DNA of 64,000 bases from Legionella adelaidensis (GTDB lineage: Bacteria > Pseudomonadota > Gammaproteobacteria > Legionellales > Legionellaceae). The notes beneath the pieces are model-generated. The model made no database searches. It had not been told where the DNA came from and saw only the letters and a list, made by a program, of their open reading frames with translations. Numbering within the stretch: the stretch's first letter is position 1; each line of letters starts with the position of its first letter. The stretch lies in contig NZ_LR134433.1 of the NCBI RefSeq assembly GCF_900637865.1, positions 124,001 through 188,000 of the forward strand. The letters are read 5' to 3'. Of this stretch, positions 35,261 to 46,910 are shown piece after piece. A program made the translations under genes and the position numbers.

Positions 35261-37081
35261 ATGATAGAAAAAATTCGCAATGTAGCCATTATTGCTCACG
35301 TAGATCATGGCAAAACAACCCTCGTAGATAAATTATTACAACAAACAGGCACCCTAAATGAACGTGGTCCGCAAGTAGAAAGGGTAATGGATTCAAATGC
35401 TTTAGAAAAAGAACGCGGCATTACTATTCTTGCCAAGAACACTTGCGTGTACTGGCAAGGCTATCAAATCAATATTGTAGACACCCCGGGACACGCTGAT
35501 TTTGGCGGGGAAGTAGAACGCATTCTTTCTATGGTGGACAGTGTATTGTTACTGGTAGATGCTGTTGATGGACCTATGCCTCAAACACGTTTTGTCACCC
35601 AAAAGGCTTTTGCTCGTGGTTTAAATCCTATTGTCGTTATCAATAAAATAGATCGCCCCGGAGCAAGACCCCATTGGGTTATGGACCAAGTATTTGATCT
35701 ATTTGATAATTTAGGCGCAACCGATAAACAGTTAGACTTTCCGGTCGTTTATACTTCTGCATTGAATGGTTATGCCAAGCTTGATTTGGAAGCAGATAGT
35801 AATGACATGGATCCTCTACTGCAAACAATTGTAGACTGTGTCAATCCACCTGAAGTGGATGAAACTGGCCCTTTTCAAATGCAAATTAGCTCGCTGGATT
35901 ACTCTTCCTATGTAGGCACGATTGGTATTGGAAGAGTCACACGAGGCCAGATTAAAGCAAAATCTCCAGTTAAAATCATTGATAAAGATGGGGCCGTACG
36001 TAGTGGTCGACTTTTGCAGCTACTAGGGTTTAAAGGGCTTGAGCGCGTAGAGATTGAAGAAGCGAGTGCCGGAAACATCATTGCTATTACTGGAATTGAT
36101 CAGCTCAATATTTCAGACACTATTTGCGATCCCAATAATGTGGAAGCGTTGCCCGCCCTTAGTGTAGATGAGCCGACTATTAGTATGACGTTCCAAGTTA
36201 ATGATTCTCCTTTTGCAGGCATGGAAGGGAAATATGTTACTAGCCGCAAGATTCGCGAACGCTTACAAACTGAGTTACTCCATAACGTTGCCTTACGAGT
36301 CGAAGACACTGAAGACCCCGATAAATTTAGAGTCTCCGGACGTGGCGAGTTACATTTATCGATCCTTATTGAAAATATGCGTCGAGAAGGCTACGAACTC
36401 GCAATTTCCAAACCGGAAGTTATCCTTAAAGAAGAAGAAGGCGCTCTTCTAGAACCTTATGAGCGGGTAACTCTTGATGTGGAAGAGAATCATCAAGGCG
36501 CTATTATGGAAAAGCTCGGGGAAAGACGCGGCGAAATGCAGAATATGCAACCCGATGGGAAAGGCCGGGTTCGTTTAGATTATATTATTCCTACACGTGG
36601 TCTTATTGGTTTTCATACAGAATTTCTTTCCAGTACTTCTGGAACCGGATTGATTTACCACGTATTCGACCATTATGGCCCTGCAGTTAAAGGACGCATT
36701 GGTAAACGGGTAAATGGCGTGTTAATTGCTAATTGTGCGGGAACTGCCCGTGCATTTGCCTTATTTAACTTACAGGACAGGGGTAGAATGTTTATTGAGC
36801 CGCAAACACCTTCCTATGAGGGAATGATTGTCGGAATTCATTCACGTGATAATGATTTGGTAGTGAACGTCACTAAAGAAAAACAATTGACCAATATCCG
36901 CGCTTCCGGTTCGGATGAAAATATTATTCTGACACCACCCATTAAATTGAGTCTTGAGCAAGCTTTAGAATTTATTGATGATGATGAATTAGTTGAGGTG
37001 ACTCCTCAGTCTATTCGTTTACGCAAAAAAGAACTGAAAGAGTCGGATCGTAAAAGAAGTGCACGGGTAACAGAGGATTGA
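35261..37081 (+). CDS. typA: Ribosome-associated GTPase TypA/BipA
   Basis: 606-residue translational GTPase of the BipA family. G1 is HVDHGKTTL near residue 13; also seen are the switch I segment [30 protein letters not shown] and the C-terminal BipA region with YHVFDHYGP and [12 protein letters not shown]. It binds the 70S ribosome and is important at low temperature and under stress. The gene is followed after one base by nadK and then recN in the same direction, so an operon is likely. Confidence 0.97.
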   Translation: MIEKIRNVAIIAHVDHGKTTLVDKLLQQTGTLNERGPQVERVMDSNALEKERGITILAKNTCVYWQGYQINIVDTPGHADFGGEVERILSMVDSVLLLVDAVDGPMPQTRFVTQKAFARGLNPIVVINKIDRPGARPHWVMDQVFDLFDNLGATDKQLDFPVVYTSALNGYAKLDLEADSNDMDPLLQTIVDCVNPPEVDETGPFQMQISSLDYSSYVGTIGIGRVTRGQIKAKSPVKIIDKDGAVRSGRLLQLLGFKGLERVEIEEASAGNIIAITGIDQLNISDTICDPNNVEALPALSVDEPTISMTFQVNDSPFAGMEGKYVTSRKIRERLQTELLHNVALRVEDTEDPDKFRVSGRGELHLSILIENMRREGYELAISKPEVILKEEEGALLEPYERVTLDVEENHQGAIMEKLGERRGEMQNMQPDGKGRVRLDYIIPTRGLIGFHTEFLSSTSGTGLIYHVFDHYGPAVKGRIGKRVNGVLIANCAGTARAFALFNLQDRGRMFIEPQTPSYEGMIVGIHSRDNDLVVNVTKEKQLTNIRASGSDENIILTPPIKLSLEQALEFIDDDELVEVTPQSIRLRKKELKESDRKRSARVTED

Positions 37082-37082
37082 A

Positions 37083-37967
37083 ATGCCAAATACCACTTTC
37101 CAACGCATTATCTTATACGCGCGCCAGCATCGTGCTAATCAGGGGGTAAATGAAACATTACACCGTTTAATTGATTATTTAGCAGCCAATCATTTTGCTA
37201 CTTATCAGGATGAAGAAACTGCTCATAGTTTTAATCTCCCTTTGCCCATCTTGCAAAGGGATCAAATGCATAATAAAAGTGATCTTATTGTAGTTGTTGG
37301 CGGGGATGGCAGCTTGCTATCCGCTGCCCGAATGGCCATTAAAGTGGATGTACCGGTAATCGGGATTAACCGCGGCAGACTTGGGTTTTTAACCGATATT
37401 TCCCCTCATAAAATGGAACAACAATTAGATGAAATTTTAAGCGGGAAATTTCAGGAAGAATCGCGTTTTCTGTTAAATACCTCCATTAGCGATGAAAAAA
37501 CCCAACACTATCAATGCGACGCTTTGAATGATGTAGTTTTGAGCCGAGGAACAGAAACACATTTAATTGAATTCGATGTGTACATTAATAAACAATTTGT
37601 AAGTCACTACCGCGCAGACGGCCTGATTGTTTCTACCCCGACTGGTTCAACGGCCTATTCATTATCGGCAGGGGGGCCAATCATGCACCCACAAATTAAT
37701 GCCATGATTATAGTCCCTATGTTTTCTCACAGTCTTAGCTCGCGCCCTCTTGTTTTTGATGGGCAATCAGAAGTAGAAATTCATATTAGTGAATCCAATG
37801 AGAGCGAGTTACAAATAAGCTGTGATGGTCATGAATCAGGTATTGTTAAACCCGGTCAAAATATTCTTATCCGCAAAAACAAACAACAGCTACGCTTATT
37901 GCATCCCAATGAGTATCATTATTATGATACCTTAAGAATAAAACTCGGTTGGGGTAGTAAACCCTAA
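37083..37967 (+). CDS. nadK: NAD kinase
   Basis: 294-residue NAD kinase, which makes NADP from NAD and ATP. The GGDGS motif is at residues 73-77, followed by [12 protein letters not shown]; the substrate loop [22 protein letters not shown] is intact, as is the C-terminal SCDGHESG. It lies between typA and recN with minimal gaps. Normal length. Confidence 0.96.
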   Translation: MPNTTFQRIILYARQHRANQGVNETLHRLIDYLAANHFATYQDEETAHSFNLPLPILQRDQMHNKSDLIVVVGGDGSLLSAARMAIKVDVPVIGINRGRLGFLTDISPHKMEQQLDEILSGKFQEESRFLLNTSISDEKTQHYQCDALNDVVLSRGTETHLIEFDVYINKQFVSHYRADGLIVSTPTGSTAYSLSAGGPIMHPQINAMIIVPMFSHSLSSRPLVFDGQSEVEIHISESNESELQISCDGHESGIVKPGQNILIRKNKQQLRLLHPNEYHYYDTLRIKLGWGSKP

Positions 37968-37976
37968 GGCAATAAC

Positions 37977-39662
37977 ATGCTTGCTTCCTTACGTATTGAA
38001 AACTTTGCTATTGTTTCCTTTTTAGAATTGGATTTTAAAAATGGTATGACCGCTTTTACTGGCGAGACGGGCGCTGGTAAATCCATTATGATTGATGCCT
38101 TGTTACTCGCGCTAGGGGGTAGAGGAGAAGCTTCGGTAGTCCGGCCTAATGCAGAAAAATGTGATATTTGCGCTACATTTTTAATAGAAGCGAACTCACC
38201 GCTTTATCAATGGCTAATAGAACATGACATTCCTTGCGATGAAAAAGAAATAGTACTGCGTCGTACTATTAATAGTGAAGGCCGCTCGAAATCTTATATC
38301 AATGGTTTACCTTTCCCGCTACAAAAAGTGAAGGAACTAGCAGAAACAGTGGTAGATATACATGGGCAGCACCAGCACCAAACTTTGCTTAATCCAACTA
38401 CTCATAGACTACAGCTCGATCAGTTTGCCAATCATACACAACTGCTGGAAAAAGTAGGTAACGCTTACCACGCCTATCAGAAAATTGCCAAACAAATAGA
38501 CAGCTTAAAAGAACAAGGAAATACAACAGAAAGGCAAAGTTTGCTGCGTTTTCAACAAGAGGAGCTTCAAAAAGTAGATGTAAAAGAGGGAGAGATACAA
38601 GTATTACATGAAGAACATCAACTGTTACACCATGCTAAGGAATTCTTGCATACCTCTCAAACTATCGCAGGAATATTAAATAACGAAGAAAATCACAATA
38701 TATTAAGTGGTTTACATCAAATTTTGCAGCTACTCGCCACATTACCAAAACTTCCCCCCATTCAAAGTACTTCCGAACTTATTAACACCGCTATCATCCA
38801 ATGTGAGGAAGCTCTGGATGAAATAGAAAAATTCACTCAGGATATTGAATTGGATCCCGAGCGTTTACAAGCCGTAGAAGAACGTATGGGCCTATTGCAT
38901 CAAATTGCACGCAAATACCATATTGATCCCTCGGCTATACCGCATCATCTAAAACACATTGAAGAGGAGCTCGAGCAACTCCAAAATAGCCAAGGGCTTA
39001 TCCTGAAATTAGAAGAGGAATATATACAAAAACTTAACGAGTATGAGTCCTTAGCCGGGAAATTAAGAGAATCACGGCAGGAAGCAGCGAAGCATTTAAC
39101 GCTTGAAATTACCAAAACGATACAAAAGCTGGGTATGCCAAAGGGATTCATTGCCATTGATATCACTCCTTTAGAAAAAAATACGGCATATGGTATGGAT
39201 AAAGTTGAATACAAAGTCTGCACTAATCCTGGGATGCAGCCAGAGAGTCTTGGTAAGGTGGCCTCAGGGGGAGAACTTTCGCGAATTAGTTTAGCTATCC
39301 ACTTGATTACTGCCCAAAAGGGTTCGACACCCACTTTATTATTTGATGAAGTAGATGTAGGTATTGGTGGAGCTACCGCGGCCCTCGTTGGTCAATATTT
39401 ACGAAAGTTAGGCGAACGATTACAACTATTTTGTGTTACCCATCAACCTCAAGTCGCCGCATGTGCACATCATCACTTTTTTGTGGAAAAATTTACTAAA
39501 GAAGAAGAAACTTTTTCTAAAGTGAGCCTACTTTGTGAATCAGAAAAAATAAACGAAATTGCCAGAATGTTAGGTGGTTTGACTATTACTGAGCAAACTC
39601 TTTCCAATGCGCGGGAACTTTTCTTGCTAAGTCAAGGGCTTAAAGCAAACGAACCTGCATAG
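37977..39662 (+). CDS. recN: DNA repair protein RecN
   Basis: 561-residue SMC-like ATPase used in double-strand-break repair. The N-terminal Walker A is TGETGAGKSIMIDAL near residue 30; the Q-loop region VDIHGQHQHQTLL, a coiled-coil middle, the signature ASGGELSRISLAI and the Walker B LLFDEVDVGIGG are all present. It is the third gene of the typA-nadK-recN run. SOS control is typical of the family, but no clear LexA site was seen just upstream because the gene is inside the operon. Confidence 0.95.
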   Translation: MLASLRIENFAIVSFLELDFKNGMTAFTGETGAGKSIMIDALLLALGGRGEASVVRPNAEKCDICATFLIEANSPLYQWLIEHDIPCDEKEIVLRRTINSEGRSKSYINGLPFPLQKVKELAETVVDIHGQHQHQTLLNPTTHRLQLDQFANHTQLLEKVGNAYHAYQKIAKQIDSLKEQGNTTERQSLLRFQQEELQKVDVKEGEIQVLHEEHQLLHHAKEFLHTSQTIAGILNNEENHNILSGLHQILQLLATLPKLPPIQSTSELINTAIIQCEEALDEIEKFTQDIELDPERLQAVEERMGLLHQIARKYHIDPSAIPHHLKHIEEELEQLQNSQGLILKLEEEYIQKLNEYESLAGKLRESRQEAAKHLTLEITKTIQKLGMPKGFIAIDITPLEKNTAYGMDKVEYKVCTNPGMQPESLGKVASGGELSRISLAIHLITAQKGSTPTLLFDEVDVGIGGATAALVGQYLRKLGERLQLFCVTHQPQVAACAHHHFFVEKFTKEEETFSKVSLLCESEKINEIARMLGGLTITEQTLSNARELFLLSQGLKANEPA

Positions 39663-39737
39663 AATCTATTGACCATGTATAAATATTGGACTAAAATTCA
39701 GCCCGCTGTACTTCTTTTTACTTAAATAGAGGGTATT

Positions 39738-40448
39738 ATGTCCTACAAAATGTTCCCCCACACTGCTACTCTTTACGCTGAAACTTCTCAGTTACTAGGT
39801 TTTATGAGTCGCGCGGAAAAATTTAGTATCAAAAACCAAATCCATGTAGAACTTATCAACAAATGCAGTTTACAAGTTGAGCAAAGACTTCTTAAATTAC
39901 AATCTATCGACAAAAAAATCTTAATTGGTTTTGCATTAGGCACTGGCGCTTTTCTTCTGTCCTGGTTATTACCGCTAACTACCGTTGCAATGATCGGGTT
40001 CGCTTATGGAGCTTATCAATTAGGCTTACGTCAAAATGCATTCAGTGAATACTCTCTAGCCTTGGAAAATTTAGCTAATTGTTGTGTATGGTCTTTAGGA
40101 GATGTTGCTACTGGTGGGGGTACCGAGTTACTAAACCATACCACGATTAAAAATATGATTAAAACGCTTGGCCCATTAACTAATCCCAATGGCCAGGATT
40201 TAAAAGACTTTATTGACGATGATATTGAAACACAAATTATCGAAGACGTACAAAAAATACGTAGCGAGATGGAGGTTGAAGGCTATAGATTAACTCCTGA
40301 GCAACAAAACATTGTCTATAACGCTTATGGATATAAAAAAGGCGGACCTCTGAATATTTTAATGGCGGTTGTTTTTGCTATTAAAAATAGCTTCTTTAAT
40401 CAAAGTCAGACTAATGACGCTCAAGCTCAATTGGCGAGTAGGTTATAA
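39738..40448 (+). CDS. Unknown protein with central hydrophobic hairpin
   Basis: 236-residue protein of no recognised family. After a 70-residue helical N-terminus, two adjacent hydrophobic stretches (ILIGFALGTGAFLLSWLLPL and TTVAMIGFAYGAYQLGL) would form a membrane hairpin near residues 73-110, and the remaining 125 residues are polar. AGAGGG precedes the start. It is followed by two strong hairpins. The layout resembles that of the other unknown membrane protein at 10.3 kb, but the sequences are not obviously related. Its role is unknown. Confidence 0.75.
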   Translation: MSYKMFPHTATLYAETSQLLGFMSRAEKFSIKNQIHVELINKCSLQVEQRLLKLQSIDKKILIGFALGTGAFLLSWLLPLTTVAMIGFAYGAYQLGLRQNAFSEYSLALENLANCCVWSLGDVATGGGTELLNHTTIKNMIKTLGPLTNPNGQDLKDFIDDDIETQIIEDVQKIRSEMEVEGYRLTPEQQNIVYNAYGYKKGGPLNILMAVVFAIKNSFFNQSQTNDAQAQLASRL

Positions 40449-40499
40449 ATAAAGAATGGCCTTTTAGCGTAAGGATCTTCACCTTTTTAACGGGCAAGT

Positions 40500-40513
40500 C
40501 CCGGTAGACCGGG
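40500..40513 (+). terminator. Small GC-rich hairpin
   Basis: CCCGG-TAGA-CCGGG lies 51 bases after the stop of the 236-residue protein gene and directly before the larger copy-3 palindrome. It may contribute to termination. Confidence 0.4.
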
Positions 40514-40522
40514 GCTATTATT

Positions 40523-40555
40523 CGTAGGCCTGGTTGCTTCCCAACCAGGCCTACG
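40523..40555. terminator. Perfect 14-bp-arm hairpin (palindrome family copy 3)
   Basis: Arms CGTAGGCCTGGTTG and CAACCAGGCCTACG with the loop CTTCC, followed by CTTTT. It is the longest member of the CTGGTTG/CAACCAG family in this window and lies between convergent genes, where a bidirectional terminator is expected. Confidence 0.7.
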
Positions 40556-40689
40556 CTTTTGAGCCGCGCGTGTTAATAAGCAGAAATTTGAGGTACGATA
40601 GCCTAAAAAAACTCCACTCCTAACGATCGTGGCTCGGTAGAAAACTCATATTGAAAAAAGTGATAATACTTTCCTGCCGTTGATTCCAA

Positions 40690-42333
40690 TTACATTTTAT
40701 TTAGATGTGTTTTTCTTTCTTGCATAGTTTCCACACTATTAATTACCGTTTGATAACAAATTTCTTCCATTATCGGGATTTCTTTCAGCGGTATCCCTGT
40801 AGAAATACAATAAGCAATGAAAAAGCTGTCTTCCCATAGTTTCTCGTTCTTTCGGCTTTTCACTTTTAACCATAATGCAATCCATAAAAAGTGAAAAGCC
40901 CATGATTCACGTTGGGGTTCCAGTTGTAGTTTGAAAACAGCATCCATTGCGTCCTCAAAGCGACATACTTTAACTCCGTCAACAAAGCTACAGCAACGAT
41001 TTACTATCTTATCGACAGAGGCGTTTTCTAAAAACCAAGACTCCGTAAAACGTTTATTTTTAGGCCAGGATTTCGACCGTTTTAAAGATTGGTTAACAGT
41101 CTCTTGTGTAAACGGGCTGATTTGAATCGCTATATGTTCAATAAAATATTCCAAATCAATTTTTTGCGGTAAGAAATGTAAACCCAACTCTTCTTCAATT
41201 TCCAACAAATGCAAATCCGGCATCTCCCCGACTTCAATAGTAACTGCTAAAAAGTGATTTACCATCATTAGTAAGTAAGGCAAATCTACCGTTCGCAACA
41301 TTACCGTATCATCAAAAGATTCATCGTAATAACGATTAATATCTTTTGCCGGAATAACCGGAGTTACCCACGCATCTTTGATTCCTACATCTTGCTTGAA
41401 TAAAAGACCACACAATCTATTTTTTCTGTTTTTGCGATAATGAATAAATATACCTTGTGCACCCGTTCCATCGACCTCACTTGCTTTGATACGAATAGCG
41501 GGAACCTGTCTATCGGGATTAAAAACCACTCCTTTTTTTCGTTGGGTTTTTATCCATCTGCTTATTTGATCATGGTACTCCAAGGGATACCATTTCTTAA
41601 TTGTTTGTAACCGAGTCAATGATTGCGAACTTAAAGTAATATCATTAATAATGTGTTCGAAAGTAAGAAGCACAACTTCTCGCACTTCTCTTTTGGGATG
41701 TAACAACGCTAACAAGGCAATTTCTTGTCCCTCTTCGATACTGTACAAATCAAGCACCAAATCTGCAAAGAAATCAGCGGGCATTGCATAGCTTTGGGCG
41801 AAAAAATTCTCAGCAATATCAAAAACAGAAAGATCCGAAAGCTCCTGGATTAAATCCCGTATGGAATTAATATGAGCAGACTCTTCTTCTTCGGTACCGT
41901 TGAACTCTTCTTCATTAGCCAACTCAAAATAAGCCTCTTTCAATTCTTCAGAAAGTTCTACATGCACTTCATAAAAAGCATTAAGGATGGGTAACCAGAA
42001 ACTTAATGAATGTTTTTTAGAAGCAATGGCTTGTGAGAGATGGCTCATGAGCTGTTGTATAATTTTGTTAGCTAATTTATTGGCCGACTCTGATGCGGCT
42101 TGCAACTGCGCTACACAGATATCTAAAGCAAAAACACAGGCCGAATAATAAGCGCGCTCTTCTTTTTCGCTTTTGATTTCATCGAGACTATCTATTAAGT
42201 CCACTAAATTTAAAGCTAAAACGGGATCTTCTAAGAAATAGGTATAATGCTTAGGATCAGGATTTTCACTATGTTCTATGAGGACTGCCATATCAGCAAT
42301 CCATTTTTTTAAACTATTAAAACTTTCTGTCAT
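40690..42333 (-). CDS. Large unknown protein coupled to yciA and tex
   Basis: 547-residue soluble acidic protein, family not recognised. It is largely helical by composition, with an acidic stretch near residue 145 (EEEFNGTEEEE) and a more beta-like middle (VPAIRIKASEVDGTGAQGIF). No P-loop, membrane segment or catalytic motif is visible. Its start codon overlaps the yciA stop by 4 bases, and yciA overlaps tex, so the three genes are almost certainly co-transcribed. A HEAT-like helical scaffold is possible but unproven. Confidence 0.78.
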   Translation of the reverse strand: MTESFNSLKKWIADMAVLIEHSENPDPKHYTYFLEDPVLALNLVDLIDSLDEIKSEKEERAYYSACVFALDICVAQLQAASESANKLANKIIQQLMSHLSQAIASKKHSLSFWLPILNAFYEVHVELSEELKEAYFELANEEEFNGTEEEESAHINSIRDLIQELSDLSVFDIAENFFAQSYAMPADFFADLVLDLYSIEEGQEIALLALLHPKREVREVVLLTFEHIINDITLSSQSLTRLQTIKKWYPLEYHDQISRWIKTQRKKGVVFNPDRQVPAIRIKASEVDGTGAQGIFIHYRKNRKNRLCGLLFKQDVGIKDAWVTPVIPAKDINRYYDESFDDTVMLRTVDLPYLLMMVNHFLAVTIEVGEMPDLHLLEIEEELGLHFLPQKIDLEYFIEHIAIQISPFTQETVNQSLKRSKSWPKNKRFTESWFLENASVDKIVNRCCSFVDGVKVCRFEDAMDAVFKLQLEPQRESWAFHFLWIALWLKVKSRKNEKLWEDSFFIAYCISTGIPLKEIPIMEEICYQTVINSVETMQERKTHLNKM

Positions 42334-42713
42334 TCTTGCCTTTGGATCTTTCGTGACTTTCCATTTTCATCAATAGCAACAAATATAAATGTACCTTTTG
42401 TAACACAAGATTTATTACCAGTTGCCAGATTTTCAGTCCACACTTCCACGGCAATATCCATAGAAGTATTGCCTATTTTTAGCAGCTTCACATGACAACT
42501 AATTAAATCTCCAACGTGCACCGGTCTCAAAAATGACATGGAATTTATTGCCACTGTAACGGCCCGGCCTTTGGAAATTTTTTTTGCCAATATCCCAGCA
42601 GCCAAGTCCATTTGTGAAACTAACCAACCTCCAAAGATATCGCCATTGGCATTCGTATCCGCCGGCATAGCTAAGGCCTGGATGGTTATTTCACCACGAG
42701 GATCCTCATCCAT
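42330..42713 (-). CDS. yciA: Acyl-CoA thioesterase YciA
   Basis: 127-residue hotdog-fold thioesterase that hydrolyses short and medium acyl-CoA. The signature ALAMPADTNANGDIFGGWLVSQMDLA contains the catalytic Asp and matches E. coli YciA; GRAVTVAINSMSFLRPVHVGD follows. Coupled to tex by a 1-base overlap and to the 547-residue gene by 4 bases. Confidence 0.94.
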   Translation of the reverse strand: MDEDPRGEITIQALAMPADTNANGDIFGGWLVSQMDLAAGILAKKISKGRAVTVAINSMSFLRPVHVGDLISCHVKLLKIGNTSMDIAVEVWTENLATGNKSCVTKGTFIFVAIDENGKSRKIQRQE

Positions 42714-45046
42714 TATGCACCACGCTTTAGTTTAGAAAGAGCATCTGCCATGGCGGTATTAAAAATAGTTTTCTTGGGTTGTGAGGCTTTTTTGACCTTA
42801 TCTTGTTTTTTCGGCCCCGCCATTTTTTTATCAATTTGCTTCTTTGGTTTTAGTTGATGTGGTTTTTTTTCAGAAACTGCTTTGTCATCATGCAGTTTCA
42901 TACTTAAACCAATACGTCTTCTTTCTTTATCAACTTCAATTACTTTTACCTTAATAATATCCCCGGCTTTAACCACCACTCTTGGATCAGTAATAAATTT
43001 ATTAGTCATTGCTGAAATATGAACCAAGCCATCTTGATGCACGCCAATATCAACGAATGCACCAAAATTGGTAACATTGCTTACCACACCCTCCAAAATC
43101 ATTCCTTCTTCCAAGTGAGAAATATCTTCCACTCCCTCTTTAAAGGAAGCCGTTTTAAATTCTGGGCGGGGATCTCTTCCGGGCTTTTCCAATTCTTTTA
43201 AAACATCCTGAATTGTTGGCAAACCAAATTGGTTATCAACGTATGTTCCCGGATTTATGCTTTGTAGTATGTCTTTATTACCAATTAATTCTTGCAATGA
43301 GACTTTTTTATCAGCCAAAATTTTCTCAACGAGAGGATATGCCTCCGGGTGAACCCCTGATGCATCAAGAGGATTCTCTCCTTGCATAATCCTTAAAAAT
43401 CCGGCGCATTGCTGAAATGCTTTTTCCCCCATACGATTCACTTCTTTTAATTTTTCGCGGTGTAGAAAAGGGCCGTTTTCGTCACGGTGTTGTACCAAAT
43501 TTTTTGCTAATGCTTCGTTTAATCCAGAAACATGGGTCAGCAAAGCAACTGATGCAGTATTAATATCCACTCCCACCGCGTTAACACAATCTTCAACTAC
43601 CCCATCCAGGCTGCGGACAAGGCGGGTTTGGTTAACATCATGTTGATATTGCCCCACACCAATCGATTTGGGTTCTATTTTTACTAATTCCGCGAGCGGA
43701 TCCTGAAGGCGTCGCGCGATAGAGACAGCCCCCCGTAAAGACACGTCTAAATCGGGGAATTCCATAGAAGCAAGCTCTGAAGCAGAATAAACCGATGCCC
43801 CGGCTTCACTTACCACAACTTTGGTTAAATTAAGATCCGGATACATTTTTATAAGATCCGCTACTAAACGTTCTGTTTCACGTGAAGCAGTGCCATTACC
43901 GATACTGATTAAATTAACATCATATTTAGCCGCTAATTTTGCTAAAGTGGCTATGGACTCGTGCCATTCATTTTGCGGAGCATGAGGAAAGACAGTTGCA
44001 TAATCTAGTAATTTACCAGTGATATCGACTACCACCACTTTAACACCTGTACGGATTCCCGGATCCAGACCAATAGTAACTTTCTGGCCTGCCGGTGCCG
44101 CTAAGAGTAAATCGCGTAAATTTCTTGCGAACACTTTAATTGCCTCTTCATCGGCAAGCTCGCGTAAATGCGCTAATAACTCTAACTCCAGCTTTGTAAA
44201 AAGTTTTGTTTTCCAAGTCAAACGTACAGTTTCCAGTAACCAACTGTCGGCTGGTCTTTGTTGATTCTGTATATTGAAATAAGCTGCCACTGTTTTCTCA
44301 CCATACTCAATATCGGGTAGCGTGAGGCCAAATTGTAAAGCATTTTCCCTACGTCCTCGGAACAAGGCTAAAGCACGGTGCGAAGGAATTTTTTTAATAG
44401 GCTCTTGGTAATTAAAATAATCCGCAAATTTATTCCCTTCTACTTTCACATCTTTGGTGGGATTCGCAACTAAAATTGCGTTTTGCCATAAATAATCACG
44501 TAAGGAACTTAACAACGTCGCATCTTCGGCAAATTGTTCCATGAGGATTTGCCTTGCACCTTCCAGCGCGGCTGCTACATCCGCGATTTGCGCCTCTTCA
44601 TTAATAAATTGATTTGCATAGTCTTCAGGTATTAAGGTGGGGTCATTCCATAAAGCGAGGGCTAATGGCTCTAAGCCTGCTTCTTTTGCAATAAGCGCTT
44701 TAGTGCGACGTTTAGGTCTATAAGGTAAATATAAATCTTCCAAACGCGTTTTAGTGTCGGCCTCTATAATGGCTTTTTCTAACTCTGCTGTTAATTTCTC
44801 TTGTTCACGAATGCTATTTAGAATAACTTGACGACGTTCTTCCAATTCATTTAAATAGTGAAGCCTTTCCGCTAATAGACGTAATTGGATATCAGTAAGG
44901 CCTCCTGTGACTTCTTTACGGTACCTCGCGATAAACGGAACAGTCGCCCCTTCGTTTAATAACCCAATCGCGGCTTCTACTTGCGCTATATTAGCATTTA
45001 ATTCTTGTGCAATAATGGCTGCTGTTCCCAACATCATTTGACTCAT
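42713..45046 (-). CDS. tex: RNA-binding transcription accessory protein Tex
   Basis: 777-residue Tex protein. N-terminal helical domain, YqgF-like nuclease-fold domain ([18 protein letters not shown]), helix-hairpin-helix region ([19 protein letters not shown]) and a C-terminal S1 domain ([21 protein letters not shown]). I chose the ATG at 45046, which has GGGG 6 bases upstream, over an in-frame TTG at 45058. The tail after the S1 domain is Lys-rich. First gene of the tex-yciA-orf run. Confidence 0.95.
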   Translation of the reverse strand: MSQMMLGTAAIIAQELNANIAQVEAAIGLLNEGATVPFIARYRKEVTGGLTDIQLRLLAERLHYLNELEERRQVILNSIREQEKLTAELEKAIIEADTKTRLEDLYLPYRPKRRTKALIAKEAGLEPLALALWNDPTLIPEDYANQFINEEAQIADVAAALEGARQILMEQFAEDATLLSSLRDYLWQNAILVANPTKDVKVEGNKFADYFNYQEPIKKIPSHRALALFRGRRENALQFGLTLPDIEYGEKTVAAYFNIQNQQRPADSWLLETVRLTWKTKLFTKLELELLAHLRELADEEAIKVFARNLRDLLLAAPAGQKVTIGLDPGIRTGVKVVVVDITGKLLDYATVFPHAPQNEWHESIATLAKLAAKYDVNLISIGNGTASRETERLVADLIKMYPDLNLTKVVVSEAGASVYSASELASMEFPDLDVSLRGAVSIARRLQDPLAELVKIEPKSIGVGQYQHDVNQTRLVRSLDGVVEDCVNAVGVDINTASVALLTHVSGLNEALAKNLVQHRDENGPFLHREKLKEVNRMGEKAFQQCAGFLRIMQGENPLDASGVHPEAYPLVEKILADKKVSLQELIGNKDILQSINPGTYVDNQFGLPTIQDVLKELEKPGRDPRPEFKTASFKEGVEDISHLEEGMILEGVVSNVTNFGAFVDIGVHQDGLVHISAMTNKFITDPRVVVKAGDIIKVKVIEVDKERRRIGLSMKLHDDKAVSEKKPHQLKPKKQIDKKMAGPKKQDKVKKASQPKKTIFNTAMADALSKLKRGA

Positions 45047-45092
45047 TAACATCCCCAACTTTTAACTAAATAAAATAAACACAAAACTTACC

Positions 45093-46910
45093 TTACTCAA
45101 CCGTAACCGATTTAGCCAGATTCCTGGGTTGATCCACGTCGGTTCCTTTGGCAACAGCCACATGGTAGGCCAATAATTGCAAAGGTATAGTATAAATAAT
45201 AGGCGAAATCCAATGACTGCAACTAGGCACCCGAACTAATAGTGCACTATTTGCTTGCCATTCTTCTGCATCGTCTACAAAAACAATCAACTGCCCCCCT
45301 CGCGCGCTCACCTCATGCAAGTTGGACTTTAATTTATCAAGCAATTCGTCATTAGGCGCTATCGCAACTACTGGCATATTACTATCTACTAAAGCTAACG
45401 GGCCATGTTTTAGCTCGCCAGCAGGATAAGCTTCGGCATGTATATAAGAAATCTCTTTAAGTTTCAGCGCTCCTTCTAAAGCAATAGGATATTGCATTCC
45501 TCTACCTAAGAATAATGCATGCGATTTATCAATAAAACGAACAGCGAGCTTTTCAATTGCTTCGTTCATTTGCAACGTGCGCTCACACGAAGACGGCAAT
45601 TGCTGTAGTTGAGTTAGGACTTCCTCGGCACGGTTTTTATCCTTACAAAGGGCAATTGCTAACATAAGAAACGCGGCGAGTTGCGTAGTAAATGCTTTGG
45701 TAGAAGCGACGCCTATCTCCACCCCGGCACGCGTTAAAAAGCTGGATGCAGCTTCACGTACTAAAGAGCTAGTGGCTACATTACAAATAGCAAAAGTAGA
45801 TAAATAATTAAGTGTCTTTGCTTTTTGCAGGGCAGCGAGGGTATCTGCAGTTTCCCCCGATTGAGAAACAGTGATAAATAAAGTGTTATTTTGAACCACT
45901 ACTTCCCGATAGCGGTATTCACTGGCTATTTCTACCTGAGTAGGTATCTTGGACAACGACTCCAGCCAGTATTTAGCTACTAAACCCGCATGATAACTTG
46001 TTCCGCAGGCAACAATATGAATTTGTTGTATTTCAGGGAAAAAGTGGGTAGCAGTATCCCCAAAGCTACCCTTTAATACTTCCAGGCTAGCTACCCGACC
46101 TTCCAGGGTTTCAGCTAATACTTTGCATTGCTCAAAAATTTCTTTCAGCATGAAATGACGATAAGATCCTTTATTAACTGCATTACAGTCATCAGTAAGG
46201 GGACTAGAATCTCTTTCTACTGGCTGATTGCGGCTGTCAAATATTTGTACCTGAGAGGGGGTTAGTAACGCACTATCGCCTTCTTCCAAATAGATTACCG
46301 ATTGAGCAAAAGAGCGTAAAGCCAATGCATCTGAAGCTATAAATTGCTCGTCTATGCCCAAGCCCACAACTAAAGGGCTCCCTTTACGCATGGCGACTAA
46401 TTCCTGCGGATGTTGTTGGTGAATAACTCCCAAAGAAAAAGCCCCATCCATTTGCGCTGCGGTAGCTTGCACCGCGTGCAAAAGGGATTTGGTATTTTGG
46501 TAATGATGATGAATAAGGTGGGCGGCGACTTCGGTATCCGTTTCTGAGGTAAACTGATAGCCTAGTTCTTGTAAGTATTGTCTTAAATCATCGTGATTTT
46601 CAATGATCCCGTTGTGGACCACGGCGACTTGATTATGGGAAAGATGCGGATGGGCATTTTCTTCACAAGGCTTACCATGGGTCGCCCAACGGGTGTGGGC
46701 AATACCAGTATTCCCTGCAATCGCGGTTTCGCTAATAGCGTCCACTAATGCTTGAACCTTTCCTTGGATACGTAACCTTTTTAAACGCTGGTCCGTATCA
46801 ATGACGGCAATACCGGCAGAATCATACCCACGGTATTCCAGTCTTCGTAGCCCTTCTAATAATACCCTGCTTATCTCGCGGTGAGATACAGCTCCCATTA
46901 TCCCGCACAT
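45093..46910 (-). CDS. glmS: Glutamine-fructose-6-phosphate aminotransferase
   Basis: 605-residue enzyme that makes glucosamine-6-phosphate, the first step to UDP-GlcNAc for wall and LPS. The N-terminal MCGIMGAV provides the catalytic Cys1 after Met removal. The glutaminase domain runs to about residue 240; two SIS isomerase domains follow (SQSGETADTLAAL and AYPAGELKHGPLALV). It ends in KSVTVE as expected. No glmS ribozyme is expected or seen. Confidence 0.97.
   Translation of the reverse strand: MCGIMGAVSHREISRVLLEGLRRLEYRGYDSAGIAVIDTDQRLKRLRIQGKVQALVDAISETAIAGNTGIAHTRWATHGKPCEENAHPHLSHNQVAVVHNGIIENHDDLRQYLQELGYQFTSETDTEVAAHLIHHHYQNTKSLLHAVQATAAQMDGAFSLGVIHQQHPQELVAMRKGSPLVVGLGIDEQFIASDALALRSFAQSVIYLEEGDSALLTPSQVQIFDSRNQPVERDSSPLTDDCNAVNKGSYRHFMLKEIFEQCKVLAETLEGRVASLEVLKGSFGDTATHFFPEIQQIHIVACGTSYHAGLVAKYWLESLSKIPTQVEIASEYRYREVVVQNNTLFITVSQSGETADTLAALQKAKTLNYLSTFAICNVATSSLVREAASSFLTRAGVEIGVASTKAFTTQLAAFLMLAIALCKDKNRAEEVLTQLQQLPSSCERTLQMNEAIEKLAVRFIDKSHALFLGRGMQYPIALEGALKLKEISYIHAEAYPAGELKHGPLALVDSNMPVVAIAPNDELLDKLKSNLHEVSARGGQLIVFVDDAEEWQANSALLVRVPSCSHWISPIIYTIPLQLLAYHVAVAKGTDVDQPRNLAKSVTVE

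Noticed and set aside
45050-46910. glmS ribozyme
   Set aside because: Typical of Gram-positive bacteria; the gap before this glmS is short and shows no suitable structure.
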